Shown here: one piece after another, positions 26,649 to 34,948 of the stretch
Layout: each line of letters opens with the position of its first letter
Position numbering within the stretch: position 1 is the stretch's first letter
DNA from: Phreatobacter sp.
GTDB lineage: Bacteria > Pseudomonadota > Alphaproteobacteria > Rhizobiales > Phreatobacteraceae
Length of the DNA: 64,000 nt
Direction: 5' to 3'
Assembly (NCBI GenBank): GCA_019749835.1
Contig: JAIEPJ010000087.1
Location: 44,327 to 108,326, forward strand
The notes under the pieces: generated by a model
Seen by the model: only the letters and a program-made list of their open reading frames with translations
Database searches by the model: none
What the model was told of the DNA's origin: nothing
Translations under genes and position numbers: made by a program

Positions 26649-27674
26649 ATGAAAGCCGTCTTCACCGACCTGCACAAAGGCCATGACCCCAAGCGCTTCA
26701 TCCTGCGCGGCAAGTTCGCCCAGGGAGAAGAGCGCCCGGAACGCGCCGCGCGGCTCACGGCAGGTCTGAAGGCGGGAAAACACGAGCTCGTGCCGAGCGA
26801 GGCCTTTGGCCAGGGGCCCCGGCTCGGCGTCCACTCCGTCGATTATCTGCGCTTCGTCGAGGAGGCTGCCGTTGAGTGGAAAACGCTCGCTGACGCCTCC
26901 GACGAGGTGCTGGGCAATGTCCACCCCGTCCGCCGCGGCGGCACCATGCCCCAATCCATCACCGGTCGCGCCGGCTGGTACATGCAGGACATGGCCTGCG
27001 GCATCGGGCCGGACACCTGGCTCGCCGCCTCGTCGGCCACCGATGTCGCGGTGACGGCCGCGGAACTCGTGATCGAGGGCGAGCGCGCCGCCTATGCGCT
27101 GTGCCGGCCACCCGGCCACCACGCCTATCGCGACGCCGCCGGCGGCCATTGCTTCCTCAACAACACCGCCATCGCGGCGCAATATCTGCGCGCGGTCCAC
27201 GACCGGGTGGCGATCCTCGACATCGACATCCACCACGGCAACGGCACGCAGGACATCTTCTACGATCGCGGCGACGTGCTGACCGTCTCGGTCCATGCCG
27301 ATCCCGCGCGCTTCTACCCCTTCTTCTGGGGCTATGCGCACGAGCGCGGCACCGGTGCCGGCGATGGCGCGAACCTCAACCTTCCGATCCCCGTCGGCTC
27401 CGGCGACGATGCCTATGTCGCGGCAGTGGAGGCCTCGGCCAAGACCATCGCCGCCTTCACGCCGGGCATGCTGGTGATCGCCCTCGGTCTCGATGCCTCC
27501 GCCGATGATCCCTTTGGCGGCGCCAAGGTGACGGCGGCCGGGTTCCGACGCGCCGGCGAGGCCATCGCGCGGATGGGCTTGCCGACGCTTTTCGTGCAGG
27601 AAGGCGGCTATCTCTCCGACCAGCTCGGCCCGAATCTCACGGCCGTGCTCGGTGGCTTCGAAGCCGCCGCCTGA
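26649..27674 (+). CDS. Histone-deacetylase-fold hydrolase (acetylpolyamine amidohydrolase type)
   Basis: A 341-residue zinc hydrolase of the arginase/deacetylase fold. Motifs are RPPGHHAYRDAAGGHCFLNN (His-His dyad, about residue 152), ILDIDIHHGNGTQDIFYD (Zn-binding Asp and His, about residue 190) and LDASADDPFGG near the C-terminus. The FYPFFWGYAHERG loop is typical of bacterial acetylpolyamine amidohydrolases, so deacetylation of acetylputrescine or related amides is likely. It is divergent from the M20 and amidase genes, another amide-hydrolysing group. A 122-residue upstream extension encodes repeat DNA and is rejected. Confidence 0.93.
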   Translation: MKAVFTDLHKGHDPKRFILRGKFAQGEERPERAARLTAGLKAGKHELVPSEAFGQGPRLGVHSVDYLRFVEEAAVEWKTLADASDEVLGNVHPVRRGGTMPQSITGRAGWYMQDMACGIGPDTWLAASSATDVAVTAAELVIEGERAAYALCRPPGHHAYRDAAGGHCFLNNTAIAAQYLRAVHDRVAILDIDIHHGNGTQDIFYDRGDVLTVSVHADPARFYPFFWGYAHERGTGAGDGANLNLPIPVGSGDDAYVAAVEASAKTIAAFTPGMLVIALGLDASADDPFGGAKVTAAGFRRAGEAIARMGLPTLFVQEGGYLSDQLGPNLTAVLGGFEAAA

Positions 27675-27890
27675 TCAGCCCTGGCGGGTCGATACCGGGC
27701 AGGTGTTCATGCCGAGCAGCGTATAGGCCGGGCACCAGCCGAGTGCCGCGGTGGTGAGCGGCACGATGCCGATCCAACCGAGCCAGTTATAGCCGGTTGC
27801 CGGAATCCCGGTGATGGCGAAGAGCAGCAGGGCGATGCCGGCAACGATGCGCAGGACGCGGTCGATGCCGCCGATATTGGTGCTGAACAT
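27675..27890 (-). CDS. DUF2892/YgaP-TM-like small membrane protein
   Basis: A 71-residue protein with two hydrophobic helices (VLRIVAGIALLLFAITGI and LGWIGIVPLTTAALGWCPAY). NIGGIDRVLRI and GWCPAYTLLG are hallmarks of the DUF2892 inner-membrane family, found alone or fused to rhodanese domains and often linked to sulfur metabolism. GGAGG precedes the ATG at good spacing, which fixes this start over an upstream in-frame ATG. It lies 86 bases downstream of a Crp/Fnr-type regulator on the same strand. Confidence 0.88.
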   Translation of the reverse strand: MFSTNIGGIDRVLRIVAGIALLLFAITGIPATGYNWLGWIGIVPLTTAALGWCPAYTLLGMNTCPVSTRQG

Positions 27891-27976
27891 GGGAGCCTCC
27901 GTCAGGGGCGCCGGCGGAAGAGCCGGTGCCGATAGCGCCATAGGACGCTGTTTCGCCGCCGCTGTCGGTGACCTCG

Positions 27977-28663
27977 TCACACGGCGCGGGCGAGCCTTGC
28001 GAGCTTTTCCGGGGCGGTGATGCGGATGACGCCCCGACCGAGCGCCACCATGCCGTCCTGCTCCAGTGCCTTCAGCGCCCGGCTGACCACCTCGCGCGCC
28101 GATCCCAGCTCGACGGCGAGGTCGTGATGGGTCGCGGTGACGGCCCCGTCCGCGGCCCGCTCGACCAGCGTTTCGGCCAGCCGGCGGTCGAGGCGGCGGA
28201 AGGCGAGCTCCTCGAAGGTCATGATGAGGTCGGCGACCCGTGTCGCATAGCTCTCCAGCACGGCATTGCGGAAGGCTGGCGAGGAGCCGAGGAGGTCATG
28301 GAACAGCGGCGCGGGGATCGCGACGGCTGTGACGGCGCTCTCGCAGAGCGCCTCGGCCGCATAGGGCTCGTGCTTGAGCAGGCAGGATGTCGTCAGGACG
28401 CAGCTCTCGCCGGCCGAGACCCGGTAGAGCACGATCTCGCGGCCGGATTCGGCGACGATCTGCACGCGTACGCAGCCCTCCAGCACAATGAGATAGGCCT
28501 CGCAGGGCGCCCCCGGTACGAAGGGATGTCCGTCTTTCGCCATGTGAAGGATCCGCGCCCGCCGGGCGATCTCCTGGCGCGATGCGGCGTCAAGCCCGGC
28601 AAAGGTGCCGATGCGGTCGAGCCAGGCTGCAGCCGGGCCGGCAGGGATGGCGCGTTGTTCCAT
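27977..28663 (-). CDS. Crp/Fnr-family transcriptional regulator
   Basis: A 228-residue regulator: N-terminal cyclic-nucleotide-binding-like beta barrel (about residues 20-135; PCEAYLIVLEGCVRVQIV, GESCVLTTSCLL) and C-terminal winged helix (about 150-225) with recognition helix SAREVVSRALKALEQDG. It lacks the N-terminal Cys cluster of true FNR, but several Cys lie in the sensor domain, as in thiol- or sulfide-responsive members. The ATG preceding MEQRAIP is used; upstream residues run into the promoter area of the divergent monooxygenase. The DUF2892 gene downstream is its probable target. Confidence 0.9.
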   Translation of the reverse strand: MEQRAIPAGPAAAWLDRIGTFAGLDAASRQEIARRARILHMAKDGHPFVPGAPCEAYLIVLEGCVRVQIVAESGREIVLYRVSAGESCVLTTSCLLKHEPYAAEALCESAVTAVAIPAPLFHDLLGSSPAFRNAVLESYATRVADLIMTFEELAFRRLDRRLAETLVERAADGAVTATHHDLAVELGSAREVVSRALKALEQDGMVALGRGVIRITAPEKLARLARAV

Positions 28664-28788
28664 GGCTGCAAGCCTGAGCCATTGGATATTCCGGTTCAAG
28701 TCGGTCGGGCGCTTGACACCCGGGACGCGGCCCGTTCCCCTTGATCCGACAAGGTCGCGGGTGAACGCGGCGGGAAGGAAGCGCAACA

Positions 28789-30474
28789 GTGAGACCCGAG
28801 GGCAGGGGGCCGCTGGACTCCCTCTACTTCACCTATCCGCATTTCGCCGCCGAGCGCGCACCGGAGCTCGGCGGTGACGCGACGCAGCACCCCGCCGTCA
28901 TCGTCGGCGCCGGCCCCATCGGCATGACCGCTGCCCTGACGCTGGCGCGCTACGGCGTCCGCTCCGTGGTGCTCGACGCCAAGCCGACCTTCAACGACGG
29001 CAGCCGGGCTACCTGCATCGCCAGGTCGAGCTTCCACATCTTCGAGCGGATAGGCGCGGTCGACGCCTTCCTCGCCAAGTCGCTCGGCTGGACGACGGGC
29101 CGCAGCTCCTATCGCGGGCGTGAGATCTATCGCCTGACCATGCCGGATTCCGAGGACGAGAAATTCCGGCCCATGTACAATCTGCAGCAGCAATACACCG
29201 AGCAGTTCCTCTACGACGCTTGTATCGCGAGCGGCCGCGTCGCCTTCCGCTGGCAGAGCGAGGTGACGGCCACCGACAACCGCGCCGACGGCGTGACCCT
29301 GACGGTGGAAAGCCCGCACGGGTCCTATCCGCTCGCCGCCGCCTGGGTCCTTGCCGCCGACGGCGCCCGCAGTGCGATGCGGGGGCAACTCGGCCTGCGC
29401 CTCAAGGGCGACAATTACGAAGGGCGCTACGTCATCGCCGACGTGAAGATGGCCTTCGACCATCCGACCGAGAGGCGAGCCCTGTTCGACCCGGCCTCCA
29501 ATCCCGGCGGTACCGTCCTGATGCACAAGCAGCCGGACGCCATCTGGCGCGTCGACTATCAGTTGCGCGAGGGCGAGAGCCCGGAAGAGGCGGTGCGCGA
29601 GGCGACCATCCGCGCCCGCGTCGGTGCCATTCTCGTCGATCTCGGGCACCGCGGGCCCTGGGAGCTGGAATGGTGGTCGATTTACACCGCCAACACCCTC
29701 GCCCTCGACGACTACCGCCACGGCCGCGTGATCTTCATCGGCGACAGCGCGCATATCGTGCCGATCTTCGGCGTGCGCGGCCTCAACAATGGCCTCGCCG
29801 ACGCCCACAATATCGGGTGGAAGCTCGCCTATGTGCTGAACGGGCAAGCCGATCCGCGGCTCCTCGACAGCTATTCTCCGGAACGGCGCGGCGCGACCCT
29901 CGACGTCTTCGCTAATGCCACCAAGAGCACGCGCTTCATGACGCCACCTACCCGCGGGCTCCGGCTGGTGCGCGAGGCGGTGCTCTCCCTTGCCCTCACC
30001 GAGGACTTCGCCAAGGGCTTCGCCAATCCACGCCAGATGCAGCCATACACCTATGGGCGGAGCCCGCTGACGCCCTTCGCGTGTCGCGACGCGGAGTTTG
30101 CTGCCGGCCCCGGATCGGGCGCCGCGCTGGCCAATGTCCGCCTCGCTGACAGCTTCCTCTCCGATCATGTCGGCGACGGTTTCACCGCGCTGATCTTCGC
30201 TGATGGCGCGGTTCCGGCCGACATCGCCGCCCTGGCTGCCACCATGGCGAAACGGGACCCTCTCTTCCGCGCGGTCGTGGTCGGCGGAACGCTCGCGCAT
30301 CCCGGCGCGGTCTCGCTCGCCGATCCCGGCGGCCGCCTCGCGCGCGCCTACGGGTCCGTGCCGGGAACGCTCTATCTGATCCGGCCGGATCTCCACATCG
30401 CGGGGCGTTGGCGGCGCGCCGTGCAGGCCGAAATCCTCACAGCCCTCGACGCCGGTCTCGGGAGATCGTCATGA
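28789..30474 (+). CDS. FAD-dependent aromatic monooxygenase (PheA/TfdB/MhpA family)
   Basis: A 561-residue class A flavoprotein hydroxylase. The FAD-binding motif AVIVGAGPIGMTAALTLARY is near residue 35; the second site is RVIFIGDSAHIVPIFGVRG near residue 315, followed by NNGLADAHNIGWKLAYVL. The C-terminal thioredoxin-like domain of larger phenol hydroxylases is present in reduced form. Substrate unknown, probably an aromatic ring or enone. It starts with GTG, preceded by GGGAAGGAAG. Its stop overlaps the start of the DUF2783 gene, a partner seen repeatedly next to this subfamily. Confidence 0.9.
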   Translation: MRPEGRGPLDSLYFTYPHFAAERAPELGGDATQHPAVIVGAGPIGMTAALTLARYGVRSVVLDAKPTFNDGSRATCIARSSFHIFERIGAVDAFLAKSLGWTTGRSSYRGREIYRLTMPDSEDEKFRPMYNLQQQYTEQFLYDACIASGRVAFRWQSEVTATDNRADGVTLTVESPHGSYPLAAAWVLAADGARSAMRGQLGLRLKGDNYEGRYVIADVKMAFDHPTERRALFDPASNPGGTVLMHKQPDAIWRVDYQLREGESPEEAVREATIRARVGAILVDLGHRGPWELEWWSIYTANTLALDDYRHGRVIFIGDSAHIVPIFGVRGLNNGLADAHNIGWKLAYVLNGQADPRLLDSYSPERRGATLDVFANATKSTRFMTPPTRGLRLVREAVLSLALTEDFAKGFANPRQMQPYTYGRSPLTPFACRDAEFAAGPGSGAALANVRLADSFLSDHVGDGFTALIFADGAVPADIAALAATMAKRDPLFRAVVVGGTLAHPGAVSLADPGGRLARAYGSVPGTLYLIRPDLHIAGRWRRAVQAEILTALDAGLGRSS

Positions 30475-30716
30475 CCGCCAACCCGCCGGCCGCGCCACTT
30501 CCCTTCGAGGCCCTGGAACGCGTCTACGAGCAGCTTGCCGCCGCCATCGACCGGGCGGGTGAGGCGAACGAGGCCCTGTTCCTGACGAAACTGGTCATGG
30601 TCATGGCGCACAGGGCGGGCGAGGGGCTCGACTTCGACGGCTGCGTCGCGACGGCGCTGGAGAACCTCGGCCTTCCCGCTCAGACCCTGTCGTCGTCCGG
30701 GGAAGCGGCGTCCTGA
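30471..30716 (+). CDS. DUF2783 domain protein, monooxygenase partner
   Basis: An 81-residue soluble protein, mainly helical, with LERVYEQLAAAID and EALFLTKLVMVMAHRAG. This matches the DUF2783 family, whose function is unknown. The start overlaps the monooxygenase stop by four bases, which implies coupled synthesis, and the 3' end overlaps the convergent rlmE gene by 37 bases. A role as accessory or stability factor of the flavoprotein is inference from gene pairing only. Confidence 0.82.
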   Translation: MTANPPAAPLPFEALERVYEQLAAAIDRAGEANEALFLTKLVMVMAHRAGEGLDFDGCVATALENLGLPAQTLSSSGEAAS

Positions 30717-31420
30717 GCCGCACCAGGGGGTTCTGCGCCACGCCCCCGGAACCCCATGGCGAGCACGTAGAGCTCCTTGGAATCGGCGCGGCTCGCCTGC
30801 GGCTTGATGTGCTTCACCGTGACGAAGTCGCGCTTCAGGTCACTGAGAAGGTCGCCCTCGGTGCCGCCCTGCAAGACCTTGCAGAGGAAATGCCCGCCGG
30901 GTGCCAGAACCTCGCGGGCGAAGTGGATGGCGAGTTCGGCCAGATAGATGATCTTGATCTGGTCGGTCTTGCGGTGGCCCGTCGCATTGGCCGCCATGTC
31001 GGAGAGCACCACGTCGGCCTCGCCGCCGAGCATCTCCTTCAGCCGCAGCGGCGCCTCGTCGGTGGTGAAATCGCCCTTCATGAAGGCGACGCCGGGTACG
31101 GGATCGACATCGAGGAGGTCGATCCCGACGATCTTGCCGCGGCCCTGCTCCAGGCCGATGCGCTTGGCGGCCACCTGCAGCCAGCCGCCCGGTGCCGCGC
31201 CGAGATCGACGATGCGCTGGCCGGGTTTCAGGAGCTTCGCCCGGTCGTCGATCTCGATCAGCTTGAAGGCGGCGCGCGAGCGCCAGCCTTCGCGCTTGGC
31301 GCGGGCGACATAGGGGTCGTTGAGCTGGCGCTCAAGCCATTTCTGCTGGCTGGTGGTGCGTTTCTTGGCGGTCTTGAGCCGCACCGCGAGCTCGCGGCCA
31401 CCGCCGGTCTTCGTCGTCAT
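30680..31420 (-). CDS. rlmE: 23S rRNA (uridine-2'-O-)-methyltransferase RlmE (FtsJ/RrmJ)
   Basis: A 246-residue SAM-dependent methyltransferase that modifies the A-loop uridine of 23S rRNA (U2552 in E. coli). Motifs: YVARAKREGWRSRAAFKL (catalytic Lys), SAM-binding VDLGAAPGGWLQVA, VVLSDMAANATGH (catalytic Asp), and GGHFLCKVLQGG (catalytic Lys). The N-terminal basic extension of about 35 residues is usual in alphaproteobacteria. Its start overlaps the Ppx/GppA gene stop by four bases, and its 3' end overlaps the convergent DUF2783 gene. Confidence 0.97.
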   Translation of the reverse strand: MTTKTGGGRELAVRLKTAKKRTTSQQKWLERQLNDPYVARAKREGWRSRAAFKLIEIDDRAKLLKPGQRIVDLGAAPGGWLQVAAKRIGLEQGRGKIVGIDLLDVDPVPGVAFMKGDFTTDEAPLRLKEMLGGEADVVLSDMAANATGHRKTDQIKIIYLAELAIHFAREVLAPGGHFLCKVLQGGTEGDLLSDLKRDFVTVKHIKPQASRADSKELYVLAMGFRGRGAEPPGAAQDAASPDDDRV

Positions 31421-32547
31421 CTGGCGCCTCCCGATCCGGCGGGCCTGTCCTGGTCGCGGTGATGGAAAGGCCGACGCCACACGCCGTCCTGGCGCATCAG
31501 GCTGACGAGGATGCCCTCGCGCAGGCCCCGGTCGGCAACGCGCAGCCGCTGGCAGGGAAAGTGCCGCCGCATGCCTTCCAGGATCGCGCAGCCGGCGAGC
31601 ACCAGGTCGGCGCGCTCGGCCCCGATGCAGGGATGGGCAATGCGCTCGTCGTAGGACATGTCGAGCAGCTGGTCGAGGATGACATCGACCTCGCCGGCCC
31701 CCAGCCAGGCCCCGTCCACGCGGCGTCGGTCATATTTCGGCAGGCCGAGATGGACGCCGGCGAGCGTCGTCACCGTGCCCGACGTGCCGAGCATGTGCAG
31801 GTGCTCGATCTGCGCCTGGATCGCCTTGCGATGGGCGAAGGGCTCGACCATCGCTGCGACCTCGTCGACCATCCGCCCGAAGCTCTCGCGGGTGACGTGC
31901 TTGCCGTCGTGCCGCTCGGCGAGCGTGACGACGCCGACGGGGAGCGACGTCCAGCCGAGGATCTCGGCTGTCGGCGGGCCGCCCTGCCGGCCGGGGCCGC
32001 GCGGAAGCAGCCAGACGATCTCGGAGGAGCCGCCGCCGATGTCGAAGAGGATGACGCCACGGGAGCGCGGATCGGCCAGCGGCACGCAGCCCTGCGCCGC
32101 GAGCTGCGCCTCGGTGCCGCGGTCGACCACCTCCAGCGCCAGCCCGGTCTCCGCTTTCACGCGGGCGATGAAGTCGGCGCCGTTCACCGCCTGGCGACAG
32201 GCCTCGGTGGCGATGAGCCGGGCGCGGGCCACCTGGCGGTCGCGCAGCTTGATGCGGCAGATCTTGAGCGCCTCGACGGCGCGATCCATGGCCGCGTCGC
32301 TCAGCCGCCCGGTCTGCGCCAGGCCCTCGCCCAGCCGCACGATTCGGGAAAAGGCGTCGACGACGCGAAAGCTTGCGCCCTCGGGCTTGGCCACCAGCAG
32401 GCGGCAATTGTTGGTTCCGAGATCCAGCGCGGCATAGAGCCGGCGCGGCCGTTGCGGCTGATGGCCGCGGGACTCGCCCGCATGACCCTCCGCGACCGGA
32501 CGCACGCCTGAATCTCCCGGCGAACCGCGGGGCGGCTCGTGGGTCAT
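31417..32547 (-). CDS. Ppx/GppA-family exopolyphosphatase
   Basis: A 376-residue actin-fold phosphatase. Motifs are AALDLGTNNCRLLVA (phosphate-binding loop, about residue 40), LIATEACRQAVNG, VILFDIGGGSSEIVWL (second phosphate loop, about residue 167) and LGTSGTVTTLAG. It belongs to the single-domain Ppx/GppA branch, which degrades polyphosphate or pppGpp; the C-terminal HD-like domain of E. coli Ppx is absent. The first 35 residues are disordered. It forms an overlapping pair with rlmE, an order conserved in Rhizobiales. Confidence 0.94.
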   Translation of the reverse strand: MTHEPPRGSPGDSGVRPVAEGHAGESRGHQPQRPRRLYAALDLGTNNCRLLVAKPEGASFRVVDAFSRIVRLGEGLAQTGRLSDAAMDRAVEALKICRIKLRDRQVARARLIATEACRQAVNGADFIARVKAETGLALEVVDRGTEAQLAAQGCVPLADPRSRGVILFDIGGGSSEIVWLLPRGPGRQGGPPTAEILGWTSLPVGVVTLAERHDGKHVTRESFGRMVDEVAAMVEPFAHRKAIQAQIEHLHMLGTSGTVTTLAGVHLGLPKYDRRRVDGAWLGAGEVDVILDQLLDMSYDERIAHPCIGAERADLVLAGCAILEGMRRHFPCQRLRVADRGLREGILVSLMRQDGVWRRPFHHRDQDRPAGSGGAR

Positions 32548-32760
32548 GGCGACCTTTCCCGCCGGTGGCCGGAACGCTGGCGCGCTCGACGGACGACCGA
32601 CTGTTCTGTTCAGTTGGTCCTGAGTGTATCAGGGCGGGGGCCGGCTGCAAGCCATCTGCCGGGGACAGCCAAAAAGGCTGCCGGCCGGGGCTTGAACAGC
32701 CCGGCGCAATCGACTATCACCGCGCCTCGCATCGGCAACGCTCTCTCGCGGGAGCGCTGC

Positions 32761-32834
32761 TGGGGGATAGTTCAACGGTAGAACATCGGACTCTGACTCC
32801 GAGAATCTTGGTTCGAATCCAGGTCCCCCAGCCA
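32761..32834 (+). tRNA. tRNA-Gln(CTG)
   Basis: A 74-base cloverleaf folds completely: acceptor stem TGGGGGA/TCCCCCA, anticodon stem TCGGA/TCCGA with loop CTCTGAC and anticodon CTG at 32793-32795, T arm with loop GTTCGAATC, discriminator G and an encoded CCA. The sequence resembles bacterial tRNA-Gln. It reads codon CAG, by far the preferred Gln codon in this GC-rich genome. Confidence 0.98.
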
Positions 32835-33217
32835 GATTTTCCAAATCATTACAGTCGACTAAGCTGACGTAGCCGGATGTCGCAACCGAGCGCTCAACCG
32901 CGTCTGCGAGCGCTCCACGCCGCCGGGCTGACCGCCGATGACCGCTGTCCCGGATCGATACCTTTCATCCCTACGCGCTACTCGGCCTGGGCCGTCGCGC
33001 GCCAGCGGGTCATCGCCGGCCGTATGGCCAGGCGAGACAGCTGTCGGTTCTCGATTCCCGCGGGGGCCGAGGGCGCCATGCCAACGTGGTCACCCGGCCA
33101 GCGTGTCGATGGGTCACACGCAGTGTGCCGGAGCGAACCCGCACACGAGGTCGCCAGAGTTCTCTCGGGAAGCCTGTCCGGGCCGCCGTGGGCTTGTGGA
33201 GGGCGCGTTACACTGAT
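32835..33217. other. Non-coding stretch between tRNA-Gln and the TRAP operon
   Basis: Open frames here show no recognisable protein features or Shine-Dalgarno sites. The 3' flank of a tRNA is a usual integration site for mobile elements, but no integrase or duplicated tRNA 3' end is visible. The downstream edge carries the probable TRAP promoter. Confidence 0.5.
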
Positions 33218-33223
33218 TATAGA
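33194..33223 (+). promoter_or_regulatory. Putative sigma-70 promoter of the TRAP operon
   Basis: TTGTGG (33194-33199) and TATAGA (33218-33223) are separated by 18 bases in an otherwise GC-rich region, about 55 bases upstream of the receptor gene ATG. GGGAG at 33263-33267 is the ribosome binding site. The match to consensus is fair, not strong. Confidence 0.45.
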
Positions 33224-33276
33224 ACAAAGGAAGCCGGGGGCCATGTGAGACTCTTCGGCAAAGGGAGACGCGATCC

Positions 33277-34263
33277 ATGACGATGACCCGCCGAACGGGC
33301 CTCAAGACCTTGGCGCTCGGCGCCACTCTGGCGCTCGGCGCCGCCCCGGCCCTGGCCCAGACCCAGGTGACCTTCCAGCATCCCATCGGGATCAACAGCC
33401 ACTACGGTGCCGGTACGACCGCCTTCAAGGAAACCTTCGAGCGGCTGACTAGCAATCGCTTCCGTGTGATCTACCAGCGCAACGACAACGAGCGCGAAAC
33501 GATCGAGGCCGTGCAGATCGGCACCATCGAGTGCACCATCACCTCGACGGGACCGGTTGGAAATTTCGTGCCGGAAACCCGCAACCTCGACGTGCCGTTC
33601 CTGTTCCGTGACACCGCCCATGCCCGTGGCCTGCTGGACAGCCCGATCGGCCAGGAACTGCTGCAGCGCTTCCCCGCGCGCGGGATCTATGCGGTGGCCT
33701 GGCTCGAGAACGGCTTCCGCCACATGACGAACAGCCGGCGCGAGGTGAACACGCCGGCCGATGTGCGCGGCCTGAAGGTGCGCACCATGGAAAATCCGGT
33801 GCACATGCGCGCCTTCCAGACGCTCGGCGCGTTGCCGACGCCGATGGCGTTCAGCGAACTGGTGCCGGCGCTGCAGCAGGGTACGGTGGACGGTCAGGAA
33901 AACCCGATTCCGGTCATCCTGAACAACAACCTGAACCAGGTGCAACGGTACCTGACGCTCACCGGCCACGTCTATTCGCCGGCGCTGCTGCTCTGCAACC
34001 CGGCCTTCGTGAGCCGGCTGAACGCGCAGGATCGCGCGGCGCTCGTGCAGGCCGGCCGCGATGCGGCAGCGGCGAACCGCGCCCGCGTCACCTCCGACGA
34101 GCAGACCGGCGTCGACGAACTGCGCCGCCGCGGCATGACCGTGGTGACGCAGGTCGACAGCGCCGCTTTCCAGGCCGCGCTTGCCTCCGGGGCCACGCAG
34201 ATCGAGCAGGGTCTCGACAGCGCTCTGCTCCGCCGCATCCGGGATTGGCGCCCGGGCTCGTGA
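33277..34263 (+). CDS. TRAP transporter solute receptor (DctP family)
   Basis: A 328-residue periplasmic receptor. A signal peptide (TRRTGLKTLALGATLALGA, cleavage near ALAQT) precedes the DctP fold. The family-specific Arg that binds the ligand carboxylate lies in the LKVRTMENPVHMRAFQTLGA region, followed by PTPMAFSELVPALQQGTVDGQENP. It captures an organic acid for the DctQ-DctM channel encoded next. The substrate cannot be told. A strong hairpin follows the gene. Confidence 0.95.
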   Translation: MTMTRRTGLKTLALGATLALGAAPALAQTQVTFQHPIGINSHYGAGTTAFKETFERLTSNRFRVIYQRNDNERETIEAVQIGTIECTITSTGPVGNFVPETRNLDVPFLFRDTAHARGLLDSPIGQELLQRFPARGIYAVAWLENGFRHMTNSRREVNTPADVRGLKVRTMENPVHMRAFQTLGALPTPMAFSELVPALQQGTVDGQENPIPVILNNNLNQVQRYLTLTGHVYSPALLLCNPAFVSRLNAQDRAALVQAGRDAAAANRARVTSDEQTGVDELRRRGMTVVTQVDSAAFQAALASGATQIEQGLDSALLRRIRDWRPGS

Positions 34264-34285
34264 GCCTGGCTGAACTGGCCTGACC

Positions 34286-34315
34286 GGGGGCGCAGGGCTC
34301 AAACCCTGCGCCCCC
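34286..34315 (+). terminator. Strong stem-loop between TRAP receptor and membrane genes
   Basis: Perfect 12-bp stem (GGGGGCGCAGGG / CCCTGCGCCCCC) with loop CTCAAA, followed by TTTCCTT. It lies between the receptor and the DctQ gene, so it is likely a partial terminator or mRNA-protecting element that keeps receptor levels above those of the membrane subunits. Confidence 0.75.
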
Positions 34316-34339
34316 TTTCCTTGCCGCGCTGGAGAACAG

Positions 34340-34948
34340 ATGAACGCGATCAATGTCATGCCCCTGCAGGTGACCGCCGTTGCGACGCTCGCTGCCGTGG
34401 GCTTCGCCTTGTGGGCGGGCCACCCTGACGGCCAGCCCAGCAGCGCGCGCGCCTTGGCGCGCCGCGCGATTCTGACCCTCGATCGCGTCACGACCGAGAT
34501 CGCCGCGATTGTTGCCTGCCTGGCCATGACGATCGCCGTGGCCGCCGGCGCCTGGCAAGTGGTCGCCCGCTTCGCGACTGAGACACCCTCCTCCTGGTCG
34601 GAAGCTCTGGTGCGGGTCGCTCTGATCTGGATGGCTTATCTTGGTGTCGCGGTCGCACTGCGCGCGGGCGCTCTGGTCTCGATCGATGTCGCGCATCGCT
34701 TCACGAGCGGCGCCTTGCAGCGGACGATCGAAGCGATGTCCCTGGCCTGCGTGCTCTCATTCCTGGGCGTGATGTTCTGGTTCGGCTGGGCTATGACCGA
34801 ACGCGTGCAGTTCCAGACCATTGCCGGCCTGGAATTCTCGATGGCCTATGCCTATGCCGCAATCCCGCTGGGTGCGCTGCTGGCCATGGTGGGCGCGATG
34901 GCGCATTTCCTCGACCGTCGGTCGGAAGAACTGGAGAACGCGTCATGA
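34340..34948 (+). CDS. TRAP transporter small membrane subunit (DctQ family)
   Basis: A 202-residue inner-membrane protein with four to five helices; DctQ motifs include ATETPSSWSEALVRVALIW and GVAVALRAGALVSIDV. There is an N-terminal extension of about 45 residues with an extra hydrophobic segment compared with minimal DctQ proteins. GGAG stands ahead of the ATG. Its stop overlaps the DctM start by four bases. Confidence 0.92.
   Translation: MNAINVMPLQVTAVATLAAVGFALWAGHPDGQPSSARALARRAILTLDRVTTEIAAIVACLAMTIAVAAGAWQVVARFATETPSSWSEALVRVALIWMAYLGVAVALRAGALVSIDVAHRFTSGALQRTIEAMSLACVLSFLGVMFWFGWAMTERVQFQTIAGLEFSMAYAYAAIPLGALLAMVGAMAHFLDRRSEELENAS

Noticed and set aside
28714-28760. TTGACA and an FNR-like TTGAT element between the Crp/Fnr and monooxygenase genes
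   Set aside because: No -10 box at a proper distance from TTGACA, and the FNR-like site has only one good half, so neither was listed as a feature.
32877-33248. Possible 123-residue protein after tRNA-Gln
   Set aside because: No ribosome binding site, no hydrophobic core and no recognisable domain; it overlaps the likely TRAP promoter.
32761-33280. Integrated element at the tRNA-Gln 3' end
   Set aside because: tRNA genes are common attachment sites, but no integrase gene, repeated tRNA end or base-composition break is visible within the window.
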